A program made the translations under genes and the position numbers. The notes beneath the pieces were generated by a model. That model did not search any database. It was given only the letters and a program-made list of their open reading frames with translations, and was not told the origin of the DNA. A stretch of 64,000 nucleotides of DNA from Paragordius varius (Eukaryota > Nematomorpha): NCBI GenBank assembly GCA_964247055.1, contig OZ176054.1, forward strand, positions 12,276,001 to 12,340,000. Direction: 5' to 3'. Shown here piece by piece: positions 34,375-46,539 of this stretch; position 1 is the stretch's first letter; each line of letters starts with the position of its first letter.

Positions 34375-36655
34375 TTTAATATGTTTTTACAGAAAATCAA
34401 AAATTATTTCTTATTTAATTACCCCAACTTTTGGCCGACAATTTTTTGAAAACTTGGAGGAAAGCTAGTCCAATATGTAATCTAAAATTGAAAATGTGGT
34501 GTCAAAAAGGTTATATGCGCAACATAGAAGTCAATATTTCAATCCGATATTATCGTAAGCATACAATAGTTTTATCATAATATAACCATTTCATCATTCT
34601 ATCACGAAATCGGCAAGTATATATATATTTATTGTTAATGGAAAAGAATATAATATTAGGTCAAGAGTTTTAAATTAATAAAATACATCATTAAAATAAT
34701 GTTTTTATAATATAATTATACGCACGTTACATAATGGTTATAAAAAATTGGATAAATCTACCAGGATTTTCAGAGGGCTTGGTTTGCCTCACGAAGGATA
34801 TAAGAGAGACGTAACTTTGTGTTATATAAATATTAGAAAAAAGCGAAATCGGCTCACATTGCTTAATTATTTATTTGGGTGAAAAAACGCTTATCCTAAT
34901 AATTATCATTAATAAAAAAAACAATAATTTTTTATATAACATTTTAGATTTGGGTGAAAATCTCAAATTATTTAACCCATCCAAAATTGACATGTTTTCT
35001 TAACACTTGGATACAACACATTCATTTTAGTCCTTTGATTCAAATTGGGGTAGTTAAATACCCCAGGCCTGTTTATAATTAAATTTTTTAAAAAATATGG
35101 AATGAATCGAAACCATGGCAAAATCTTGCACTTATATAACATTAATAAACCCAAATATATAAAAAATTTTAAATTACTTGATATAACTTATTTTAAGCTA
35201 AAACCGAAAGGTAAAAATTTAGTCAATGTGATATACGTGCAATGGTAAAATTAAAAAACAATACAAAATAAACAGCTTTTTCTATTTCTATCAATGTTAG
35301 ATGTAATTTAAATCAAAAATTAGCTTTGATTTTACCCTTAAAATTAAATAAAGACGATATTTTGTAAAATTTTTATAAAATAAAAATGGCGGCCAAGCAG
35401 TTTGACATGGAGCTTTTTTTTAAAAACAAAATTTTATTAAGATGTTTTTACATATTTATAAAATTTTTATTAGGATAGAAAGATAAATTTAAATTGGGAC
35501 CGTTTCCTTCAGTAGTTTTTTAAAAATTCTAACTCAAATTTAGTCTGGGGTATTTAGCAATTTGAATAAAGTGTTAAACATGCAGATATACCGATAATGC
35601 CCGATAATATTTTGAACATATGATGAATTTTGGCATCAGAAAATTTTTCTTAAAAACGGATATTACGCTTAAAAATTTTATTTTTAAAAGTTTTGGTAGT
35701 TTTAAGAAATTTTAAAGAATAGATATAAATCATTTTAGGTTATTATCAACATTTTTCTTGTGATACCACGATGCTAATCATTCTCTCAATCAGAATAATT
35801 CCGATATTTACAAAGACAGTTCTGTGTTTCACAAAAAAATCAATTAATTTTGGAGTCGAATACATTAAATTAAAGATGTGGGTGATAAGGATGATGATCA
35901 GGCTCATCGAATAAACTGTATTTTATTATCCTAGAGTGTTTTATTCCGTTTCCATCCTGCTTCATAAAACTCGCTTCAATAAAATTTTGCTATAAATTAA
36001 CTTTATTTTATGTCAAAATTTAGCATATCTTTATTTATCGCGTAATATCGTCATTTTTGATTTTAGTTAAAGAACTGCCCATTTTAGACGGGCCCAAAAT
36101 CTTTAAACTTTCTTAGCTTACATACAAAAATTTTATTAAAACTCTTGTTATGATATTTTTGAAATAAATCGTTTAGCTTTCACCGAGAATTTTTATTTAA
36201 TTTGATATGAGTTAAATTTTTTGACATGAAAAATTACCACAAAATTGGAAAAACTGAAAGCACCATATGAATCTTGATAGATTTTCCCTGTATATATTTT
36301 TCATCAGTATTTTTTGCGCTTTTCATATAGTATATGTATAAGGCAATCAAATCTATTAACCAACAAATCACATAAGCTATTATCAAAAATTAGCCGGGAG
36401 AATATAACTAAAGGTATATTTTTTGAACATAATACATTTTTTGCCAGTTGTTAAAGTTTTTAAATATTTTTTCCGAAAGTTTTAGATGATGATTTACAAT
36501 TGTGCATGCTAAAAAAATTGTATTACACTTAAAAGTCCGTAAAAGGCTTATTTTATTGGTTCAATATCATATTAACTTTTATTATTATTTGTATTCGCCC
36601 CAGGAAACTTCAGAATAATGTATTAAAAGTTACTAAATTAATGTTTTTTACCATC
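34375..36655. other. AT-rich intergenic DNA upstream of NUP85
   Basis: One exon-like stretch lies at about 34765-34830: minus-strand frame YVSLISFVRQTKPSENPG before a donor CTG|GTAGAT, but the opposite strand is equally open. 35620-36300 is loosely related to the dispersed Tc1-like repeat. A TIR-family fragment related to 2619-3770 lies near 34980-35560. No gene is firmly supported. Confidence 0.3.
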
Positions 36656-37221
36656 TTTATTCCTTATATAAGATAACTTTTGCTATGCTGACTCAGATAT
36701 GAGGTAAAGGTCCCTGTACGGGCACAGACAACGGTAAAAGACTGAAATTTTTACTTGATAAGTGTAATTATTTGAGATAATGTTTAAATAAATATAAAAA
36801 ATGTTAAAAAGATTCAACGATTATAAATATTATATAATTAATCAGAAAAGTGGATAAACTGTAAAATACTTATATATTATGTTTTAGGCAGGGGTGTATA
36901 AGACAATGGCTCTAGTAATTTCCAAACTTTGCGGGACGCAATAATGTATAAAACTTAAAAATTCGTTGATTATATTCTGACAGAAAATTTTATGAAATGA
37001 TTTTTTATTGTTTCAATTGGAGTTTAGTGCTTTTCTAGTAAAAGATCTAATTTTATCACATGAATATAGTAAATTACGATCATAATGAGTTATTTTATAG
37101 TTACAAATGCTAGAAGATAAATCTATCTTTAATTGCTTATCTTATAATGTTGAAAGATACATACTATGATTATTTACAAATATTATATGATATGAATACT
37201 AATTATGAAACTTTTTTTTGG

Positions 37222-38040
37222 TTGGACTGCTAGAACCTGATGCAATAGAGCACGCCGTCTCTCAAAACTCATTGTTTAATCCGTTGTTTTCAAAATATGT
37301 ATGAATGAGGTGACCAAAGTTGGTATTCCAAGGTTAGGATTACATGTATGCAGATGACATAATCATTTTATTGTGTCTGATTCACTGGGTGGTTAAAGTA
37401 AACAGTATAATGTGGCTTATGAAATTGAACGAATGCGGTCTGAGTGTCAACAAAACTAAAATAAAATTTATTAGTTTCAAGGAGTAACAACATGAGATGT
37501 AGGTTGATACGAGTTAGGTTTTAAAGGGTCAAAAAGGTGCAAATATTATAGGCCAATGAAAAGTTTTCAGTTGGCCCGTTGACTGATATTAATTTCATTA
37601 AGAGCCGTTGTTGAAATTGGAAGAAAATTTCAGTATGGTAAGATATATATTAGTTGTTTAACCCACAAGTATGTGCACGAATGTGAGGTTTCAAAAAAGC
37701 CGAAGAAAGCCATTTATAGAAAGGAAAAAGCTATGGACTTGTGTGGGGAACCAAGATCAGGGTAAGATTAAGTATAAATCTAATCATGAAACACGGGTGT
37801 TGAATCAAAGCGGAAAAAATGACAAAAAAAGACTGAATTGATTTAGGCATATTAAAAAGATAAAATCCTATTATGTAAAAATATAGTGATATATTTTTAA
37901 GAAAACGAGGACGTAGGCCTCCTAAAATGATATGGAGGAAAATAAATAGTGAACTAGCAAATAACAAGCTTAAGCTAAAGGCGTATATAGAGATATATAG
38001 CGTTAGAGAAATACATTACCGCTCTCACGATGGAAAACAT
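37222..38040 (+). pseudogene. LINE reverse-transcriptase remnant (left arm)
   Basis: A YADDIIIL-type reverse transcriptase motif (TATGCAGATGACATAATC at about 37334) is followed by NECGLSVNKTK and, near 37900, the C-terminal motif GRRPPKMIWRKIN typical of LINE ORF2 ends. Frames are broken throughout. Its counterpart in the right arm is at 57540-58330 on the minus strand, so the insertion predates the duplication. Confidence 0.65.
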
Positions 38041-38200
38041 GTACTGTAATAATAATAATAAAATCCCCTTCGACCACAATTTATATCGTCAATAAACTTT
38101 AGCAATTAATATATGATTATATGCTAATTTTATTTTTTGGTAAAAATACTCTAAATTAATATAATATAATGATGGACAAAATAATGAAATAATTTAAAGT

Positions 38201-39882
38201 CTATCCCCTAGGTCTTATGTTTAAAGCATATTGATTATTAATGATGCCAAGACGATCTCCTGCCGACAAAAGCAAATCCCTACAATTATCCGCTCCACAT
38301 TGAATTGAATAACGGTAGTTAAAATGGCCATTATACACTGACATCCTTGTACTATATTGATTTGGTAGGAGGTAAGGTTTGATTTGATCCCAGGTACCTG
38401 CTCTATTGTTCCATTCAATATCTAAAATATATTTTTGATCATTAGGTATTTAATTATACATTTCAACCAATAATATCTTGGAACAATTTTGTCATTTGGG
38501 TACTGTACTTAAAAAATGGTGATTAAATGCTTCATAACTAAAAGGCTTTTGATAACTTTTCTGGAAACCTTAAAGCGTGGGAATGTGCCCTAAATGTTAA
38601 ATTTGAATTTTATGTTAGGAGTATTGTGTAATCAATCAGTTATAAAAATTCATACCACATTCGTAATTTTATACACGGTCTTTAGCGCCAAAATAACATA
38701 TATATTAATAAGATGTATCTAAACTCTCTTTAATTAAACCTTTCGATCTAGATTTGCACTGCTGACGCTCCAATTTGATTTCATGAAGGGAATTCGATTT
38801 TTTCAGATAAATTTTGGAGTATTTGGATATTTCTGTTCTAGGACCACTTATTATCAACCTATCTTTATCCATGTAGGCTTCCAATTTGGTCAGATATTGG
38901 TAGGAAGGGCCAAGCAGTTCAACATCTTTCACATTCCATCCCAGTGTTGAAAAACTAACAATCTCTTCACACTGATAGTATTTTCGAGTACTCTTTGCTA
39001 AAACAATATATTTAAATTGTAAAAATCTTTTGCATTTGGCTCATTATCTTCGATTAATTAAAAGTATTTTATATGTATATATTTAAAAACCCAAAATCGG
39101 GCCCTTAAAATTATCATGATAATAAATGTACATTTTGATAAAATAATCCACAGGATTATCATTGTTCTTTTTTGAATTTACCAGTGATATAAAATTATTG
39201 TCTTTTGTGTTAATTGAATAAAATTGCAAAATAGTCGCACATTTTGCTGATTAAGTTTTTTGGAGGAAGCTAAACGCTTCATTCCAAAAAAATATCATCA
39301 AATTATATAATAAACTATAGAAGAAAAAGCACCACAGCGATTTTTAAAATTTTGTATGTGGGGTCGGAAAGACATAAATTTTTGGACACGTCTAAAATGG
39401 AAAGGTTTAGTCAAACTAAGCGCAAAATGCTTCGCCGGATAAATAATTAATATGGTATCGAAAAAAGTTCCCAGGAAAATTTAATATTGCTTAGAATTTT
39501 TATAAAGTTTTGGTGAAGCGAGTTTCATGGTATATTGAAGTATGGTGGATACGATTAAAAAACATCAAAAATAATTCGATGATGACACATTATTTTTAAA
39601 AAGGTGCTTTTGTGGAAGGAATCTTTTAATCGAAAATCTGAGATGGTAGAAATATTTTTGCATTATCGGATTATGTAGAAAGGATGTTTTTATAATATCT
39701 TAAGTTTTTGTACACCGTTTTTATCAGGCTTATATATACCATAAAAATCACTTCACCAATATTTTGCTAAATTAAATTTTTAAATATTCAATTTTTCGGG
39801 ATTCGTAAGGATCAAAGCACCATGAAATCCTAATACATTTATCTATTAGAATATATATTCATCAGAGAATTTTTGTGTCCAC

Positions 39883-39914
<32 letters not shown>

Positions 39915-41110
39915 AAATCAAAAATTTAACTTATTTGATAGGAGGATTTTTAAATTAATAAAAAAATCATTCAACATACTTAGTGTCACAATGGTTCTGT
40001 TGGGTAAAGGTCCAAAGTTTCCGGTAGCTTTGTCCCTTATTTCTAAATTGTAAAAATATTAAATCAACATAAATATAAATTGGATTATGTATCTCTATAA
40101 AAAAAATGAAAAACCATGAGTCTTTATCTTCCATGTGAGATAATGTTCACCATTCAGATACAATTGCAAATATTGATTATCAATCGCTGCTCTATTGATT
40201 CGAATTGATCCGATAGAGGTTTGTAAAAGAGTACTTCCACTCTTCAAAGTAAATTGACACGATTTTGCTAAGGTTTGATTTTCAAACAAATTTGAACATG
40301 CTTGTTGATTAATTAATCTCCCATTGTAACTTACATAAGCCGGAATGGGATTGTCAATTTTTGTGTAGAACCTAACCTTCTTACCATTTATTGTTAGGGT
40401 CAAATGTCCAATATAATCAAATATACCGGGTAGATCAAAATTTAATTTGGTTTTGTTTGACACTTTGAAGGGAACCCGTTTTCCATACATGGTGGTTAAT
40501 TGAATGTTAGGAGGGGATTTCGAAGATTTATTATAGGGTTGCCAATAATCATTTATATCGGCTTCGATTTCTTTGATATGATTGATTTTGACATATATTT
40601 TATCTGCATATTCTGGTAATCGGCAAAAATATATTTTTTAAACATATTCGCTGTTTAAAAGCAATGTTTTCTAATCCCTAGATATTTTTATTTTAATACA
40701 ATATTAAATAACATCTACTCTGACATTTGAAATTAGAATTTGATATAACAAAACATAAACTAGTGTATATCAGAATCTCAAAATAAAAGATACATCAATT
40801 AAAATATAACTATACCATATAATAAATTTCCTTTTGTCATCGTGATTCCATTTTTTATAACTGAATAAGGGCCATCTACCAGGTTTAATTTTGGCAGTAT
40901 TCCTTGATCAATAAACTCTGCGTATGTCACGTTTGTGTAAGTAAATTTTCCATAGGCAAAATTGACAGTTATATTGGCTCGGCCTTGGAATTCATTTAAA
41001 AGTTGGTAGTAAAATTTCGAGCGATACCCCACGGAAACATTATATTCTAATGGCTTTTGAGCCAAAACACTGCAGCACCCAAACAAGAGTAAAATTATTG
41101 CTGTCAACAT
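38201..41110 (-). CDS. Uncharacterised secreted glycoprotein, 5 exons, copy L (444 aa)
   Basis: Exons (minus): 41110-40816, 40612-40115, 40042-39980, 38997-38740, 38421-38201. Each junction is GT-AG and phase 1, and the joined frame is open from ATG to TAG. The N-terminus is a signal peptide (MLTAIILLLFGCCSVLAQ), so the protein is secreted or luminal. Outside it six cysteines form three closely spaced pairs suggestive of disulphides. NxS/T sites are frequent (NIT, NVT, NKS, NQT, NRT). There is no membrane segment after the signal. Beta-strand-rich stretches (LTLTINGKKVRFYTKID, LQLYLNGEHYLTW) suggest a jelly-roll or lectin-like fold, but I recognise no family. A paralogue lies in the right arm in opposite orientation; the two 5' ends face each other. 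Intron 3 carries a Tc1-like repeat. Confidence 0.8.
39250..39886. repeat. Tc1/mariner-like repeat in intron 3 of copy L
   Basis: It ends with the complement of CAGTGGACACAAAAATTCTC-type sequence next to a TA run, a Tc1/mariner-like terminus. It shares motifs (CGCTTCACCAAAATTTTGCT, TGGGGTCGGAAAGACATAAA) with 55726-56370, 52240-52830 and 9660-9740. No transposase is seen. Confidence 0.4.
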
Positions 41111-41929
41111 TATCAAAAAAATTAAATAATTTGAATAATAATTTTATGATATGATAGTTAATCTTATAGAGGCCCGTTTTTATGACAAAACATTTACCAA
41201 ATTTTGCCCTCTTTGCTCCAACAGGACATTAAACAAATATTATTGAATAGTTTTTGGACCAAGGCCTAATTTTTTGTATTTCGATAAAAAGTACGTGCGC
41301 AGTTAGCTAGTTTAAAATGTCAATATTTGCTTCAAATTTTAAATCAAAACAACTTTTTTACAGTTAGATAAAAACTACAATAATATATTTCGATCATGCT
41401 AAAGGCACAATAACAAATCTGGTTAAACCTGATCTAAAATAGGGGTGTCAATAAGAGGCATGCAGATGATATTCGGTCTAATATATTTTGCATGCCCACA
41501 AAAAATTTGGATTTATACCAAATAGTAAGAAAATTCAAACAAAAATATGGTAACAATTTATTTTTTGATCTAAATAATCTCTTACTAATTTATGGCGCAA
41601 CGAACTAGCAAAATTGGAAATATATAGTGGTTATAATGTTGTCGCTACTTTTTTTATAGTTTTTTGTTTAGAAACAAATGAAATAATTATTTTAAATATT
41701 AAGGTATTTAAAAGTTATTATTTTAAATAATAAACAAAAAAATAACCTATTTATGAATACGGCTTGAGTTTAATTATATTTTTACAATGCAAGGGCTTGC
41801 ATGGAATAGGAGGGCGTGCCGTAACGGATTCATGCACTGGAAGGCGGCCTATCCTTTATGTTGAATGCCCCTTTTAAAACAAAATAATAGATAAATAGTC
41901 AAAATATAAGGTTTTACAATTAATTAAAT

Positions 41930-44358
41930 CAGTGGTACTCATCAAAAAAATTTGACGGGCCAAATATATTTTTTTTCGATAGCCATGAACCTTATAATGG
42001 CAAAATTTCATAGCTATTTGACACATATGCACATATTTATACTCTATATCAGCACATTTTACCGTATCGCATAATCCAGCAAAAAACTCGTTTTGCTCCA
42101 TTTAGTTTAAAAAATTAAAATATTTTGATAACAGCAGTATTGGACATTAACCAATAATTTTTGATAAATTTGGTTTCGCCTCATGACAGGCCAATTTTAC
42201 AAAGTCGTCCATATGATCATCGGTTAAGCGATTTCTGTATGTATTCTTTACATACTTCATTTTTGAATATGCCCTCTCACACGTGTAAGTTTGAGGGAAA
42301 AACAGTTAGGATCAATTGAGCTCATTTTTTTATATTTTCATATTTATTTGGAAGATCTTGCCAAAACTCTACATATCTTTCTTCCCTATGATTCTCCTTA
42401 AATATAGCCCCAAATTAGAATCATTAAAATCTGAGAATTCTTCAATGAAATGCGCCTGATCAAAACCGAAATGCTCAAGTTGCTTAATATTGGATATATC
42501 CATATGCCATGTATTTTCAACGATTTTTAAGCAATATAAAATATTTCTTTTGAAATCTGAATTTCATCTCATTAGATAAAAATGTTAAATGATTGTCTAT
42601 TAAATTAATCTCCGCGGTAAATTCCATGTTTTCTTCATGAATCGTTTTAAGTGTTGGAAAATATAGGAGAGTTTTATTGATAAAATCTTGTATATATATT
42701 TTAGTTTTCTTCATAAGCTAATATATGATTAGCAGATTGGGTTATTTTGCTCCCTTGAACTTGTATTAAAAATACTAAGTTTATAAGTAATATCGCAAAG
42801 GTCTAATAAAACCGACCATTTGTCACTATTAATTTCTTGTCAAACCTTCTGATACTTTTAAAAATATAGAATTTCTTGTCTTATAACAGAAAATCTTTTA
42901 AATACTTTGCTAAGGCTTAGCCATCTCACAGCGGTGTACAAAAGAATATCAAACTCACTGTGGATACCTTTCAAAAAGTTTATGAAACAGCGGTTGAATT
43001 CTCTGCAATGGATGTGGTTAACTATATACACAACCGTAAAAATAACTAAATGAAGTGATTCATTTTTACACACGAAACCAAGTTTTGCTGATGAATAACG
43101 CAGTGAAAGGATAAATATTTTGCAAATTATTTGCTTTTCAAAAGAGAAATAAATCATTGAGGGACAGCTATCTGTGCAGATCGAAACCAATTTTATCATA
43201 GATATATTATTATTATCGAAAAAAGCACTAATTATTTCGTGAAAACTTCCTTTCGTGGTTGGTAAAAATTTTAAATATTCCTCGTTGTGTTGTCGTTGAA
43301 ATCGCACGAATAGCGCACTTTGAGGTGTTGAACTTATATCATTGCTAGCTAATATCAATAGCAATACAAAAATATTTGCAGTTTTTCAGAGCTAATAATG
43401 TTTTGTTAAAAATATATTTAGACATATCTTCAATGCGTCGATTGAATCAGAAAAGTTTTTTAATTTGACTCATGATTTGATCTTGATTATTATTTATCAA
43501 ATAAAAAAGTGCAACCAATTATTAGACATTCTTTTATTAGTTGGGAATGGTTTTATATTTTTTCCTAAAAAATAGCAAATTTCATACGAAGTTAATGTTA
43601 AAGCTATTTCCTGGGAGAAAGCCATGGACATAATAGATTTTTCTTTCTGGTGTATTTTTCGTTTTCCGCATTATTTATGAGAAATTTGGATTGTAAAATG
43701 TATTTATAGTTATGTTGTCCTTACATATAAGGCAGGTAACAATAATTTAAAACAACAAAGAATTTTTCTTGCCATTCTTTTTTAAAGAACCGATTTTCAT
43801 CGGATAATTTAAGTTTTTTAGTATTGATGTCATCATTTAAATTTATGTTTAAATATTAAATAAAATGTTCCAAATAGGAATATAATTTGAATTACGCTAT
43901 AAAAACAAGTCGAAATTTAATTATTTAATGTGAAAATTTTTTTATGGGAATGAGTTATAAAAAATGATGAAGGATTGCAATGAAATATATATATATATAT
44001 ATACATATATATAAATGTATATATGCAAGTTTAGGTGAAAGGCTTGTTTAAATACAAAAAAGAATGCAATAAAAATTTCAAAATCGAAAAAAGAATACAG
44101 AAATAGAAACAACGTGCGCCAAAATTTTGAAATCATTTTAGTGTAGGGAAATTTTTCTACATTTCGAATTGGGTAAAAAATAACAATTACCAAAATTAAA
44201 TCTAAAAAAATAAATTAATATTAAAATAAGCGAAAATTCGTTTGTATGTTAAAAAAATTATCAATAAAAAAATAATTTGTATCAATATGGTTAAAGGACA
44301 ATTTTAAAGCGCTCTTAGGGCCGCATGCGGCCCGTGGGCCGCGGTTTGAGTACCACTG
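41930..44358 (-). mobile_element. hAT transposon, ZBED5/SCAND3-like, left-arm insertion
   Basis: Terminal repeats CAGTGGTACTCA / TGAGTACCACTG and the GC-rich end GGGCCGCATGCGGCCC match the element at 5472-7312. Broken transposase pieces on the minus strand include LVSICTDSCPSMI and VRWLSLSKVFKRF at 43364-42858. The right arm lacks the element at the equivalent place (about 53860-53960), so it inserted after the duplication. The flanking octamers (AATTAAAT, TTTTAAAC) no longer match well. Confidence 0.85.
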
Positions 44359-44920
44359 TTTTAAACTAACAGACAAAATTATATAAGGGACATATTGTTA
44401 AAATCAAAAGACTAAAATTTTTTTATGTGGACAAATTTAATTATACGGACAAATTTTTTTATACGGACAAAAAACCGAAATAAGATATGGAGAGGAGCCC
44501 TCATCTATAATTAAATAAAAACCCTATGAGTTGGCTAAATGTTTACCATGTATAATTAAATTAAAACTATAACATAGCATTTGATATACACCGATTAAAA
44601 ATAAACCATTTTTTGATTAAACATCAATTAAGATAATATATGAATAGGATTTAATAAATCTCGCATTTTATTTAATTGAAAATAAGGCAAAATTTTCCTT
44701 TTACATTATTAACTCCAATCACCCTGTCATATAATTGTAAAATGTTATTATAACTATAATAATTTTAGAAAAGCTGCTTACTATGGAATATTATTCCAAA
44801 TTTTCATCATATTCATCTTATTTTAAACAATGTTTCCTACATATGCGTTTAAATCTTTTAATAAGGATAAATAAATAATATCAACAATCCAATGGACTTC
44901 TACACCGACTGTGTATTTTT

Positions 44921-45120
44921 AAATTACAGTATGAGTAAGCATACATTGCTAGAAAGTTATTAATTATTGCCAAATAGTAAATACAACAAAGGGCAGTATT
45001 ATTGGCTTATAGTTATTTTTTTACTTTTTACTATTATTAGCCAATAATACTGCCCTTTGTTGTATTTACTATTTGGCATTAATAACTTTTAGCAATGCAT
45101 ACTTACTCATACTATAATTT
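44921..45120. repeat. Foldback MITE, copy 1
   Basis: Inverted arms 44921-45007 and 45039-45120 (AAATTACAGTATGAGTAAGC ... complement) around a 31-bp loop form a long near-perfect hairpin. Another full copy is at 51546-51738 and a half copy at 59087-59180. Confidence 0.8.
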
Positions 45121-45134
45121 ACATATCATCAACT

Positions 45135-45756
45135 AGGGTTGTGCTGATCAAGTTATGACCCGGTGAGGGCAGTGACTATTTATTTTTTGACCATGGTCAT
45201 TAAAAAACAGCTGTTTTTTGAAAAATTGCTCGTAAATCTTTTTTGGATGAAACATGGTAAGATTTTATTGTTTTTTGATATATTTTTTTAAAAATAAAAA
45301 TTATATATTTAAATATGCTTATTTAACAATATTGTTAAACATGCATCCTTATAACATTTGCATTTAAGCATATTCAGTTATTTTGAAAATCAAAACGATC
45401 AAGCACTTTGCAAAATATGCAATTATTCCATATCTGTGAGCCAATAAAATAAAAAACATCCTATAATTGATATTTTTATGATGAAAGAAAGTGTCCAGTA
45501 TTAAAAGCTATCTCTTTGAAGATTGGCCATAAAATGTGGCAAAATTCCTTTGAAAACAAATTTCGTGATTAAATTTGACTGAAATTTGCAAATAATAAAT
45601 ATTAAAAAAATGTATAATAAACTAAAAATGACATAACGCAAGTGTAATTTGAATATTTTGACAATCCAATATCGCATGATACTTACTTAAGTAAAAAATG
45701 GTCATGACCATGGTCTGACCGGACTTTTTTGAAAAAGCAGTCAAATGCACAACCCT
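45135..45756. mobile_element. Non-autonomous TIR element, GTTGTGC family (short copy)
   Basis: Perfect termini AGGGTTGTGC / GCACAACCCT are flanked by the direct repeat ATCATCAACT (45125-45134 and 45757-45766). The homologous site at 59175-59190 has a single ATCATCAACT and no element, confirming the insertion. Sub-terminal GACCATGGTCAT motifs link it to 2619-3770. Confidence 0.85.
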
Positions 45757-45774
45757 ATCATCAACTTAATATAT

Positions 45775-45916
45775 TATTAAGATAATAATTTGTATTCTCG
45801 TAAAATTTATTAAAATCAAACTATATCCAAAATTTTCGATACATGAGAGTATCTTTTTCAATGGATATAGTTTGATTTTAATAAATTTTACGAGAATACA
45901 AATTATTATCTTAATA
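45775..45916. mobile_element. Perfect long hairpin insertion
   Basis: Arms 45775-45829 and 45862-45916 are exact reverse complements (55 bp) around a 32-bp loop that itself contains GATAC/GTATC. The unit is bracketed by TAATATATTATT at 45767-45778 and 45918-45929. The related sequence at about 59195-59215 lacks the hairpin. The lack of any mismatch implies a recent insertion or ongoing gene conversion between arms. Confidence 0.8.
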
Positions 45917-46539
45917 TTAATATATTATTTCTTAAGACAATTTCCAATTAAAGAGAATTTGTGACTCTGCTTAATTTTAGATGTCTTACCGTGTAAGCTC
46001 TTAAGCTGACGATTAGTCTACTTTTGATGATATTGTTAATCCCATAGAGCTCTTGTTTTTTCCATTCTTTACCGAATATTTAAACCCATTTAACAAAAAA
46101 AATAAATTTTTGATAAAATAAAGGCATGACTAATATAGTATGCATTTAATTGTCTGTTAAGTAAAATCACAAATAAAAGAAATGGTTTATCAAATGTGAA
46201 AAATACAGCTCCACAAAATTATTTCATATTACACCTATGAAAGAGGAATGAGGTGAGAATTATAGGCTTAATTTGATGGATGTTTTGTAATGCTAAATTT
46301 TGAGAATATTTTGGCAATTTATGTTTACATTTAAATTTATTTTTGATACGTATTTAGATGCGGAATTGTGTGGGTTTTTATGTTTAATAAATTAATAAAA
46401 AGAATATAGGAATTTTAAGATTTTTAAGATTATTCCTAATTAAATTTAATTAAATTTTCAACATGATAAATACCTCTATTGATACTATTATTTTATATAG
46501 TTGTTATTACTAATTAAAAAATACACAAACAACATTTGG

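Larger units (their letters stand above)
36660..46140. repeat. Left arm of a large inverted duplication
   Basis: Sequence order here is repeated in reverse complement at 50920-59075. The shared elements are the outer edge (AAGATAACTTTTGCTATG versus CATAGCAAAAGTTATC), a LINE remnant, a complete five-exon secreted-protein gene, the block around 44.4-44.9 kb, a hairpin MITE and repeat X. This arm alone contains the hAT at 41930-44358 and the elements at 45135-45756 and 45775-45916. Divergence is substantial but exon order, intron phases and most intron sequence are conserved. Confidence 0.85.
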
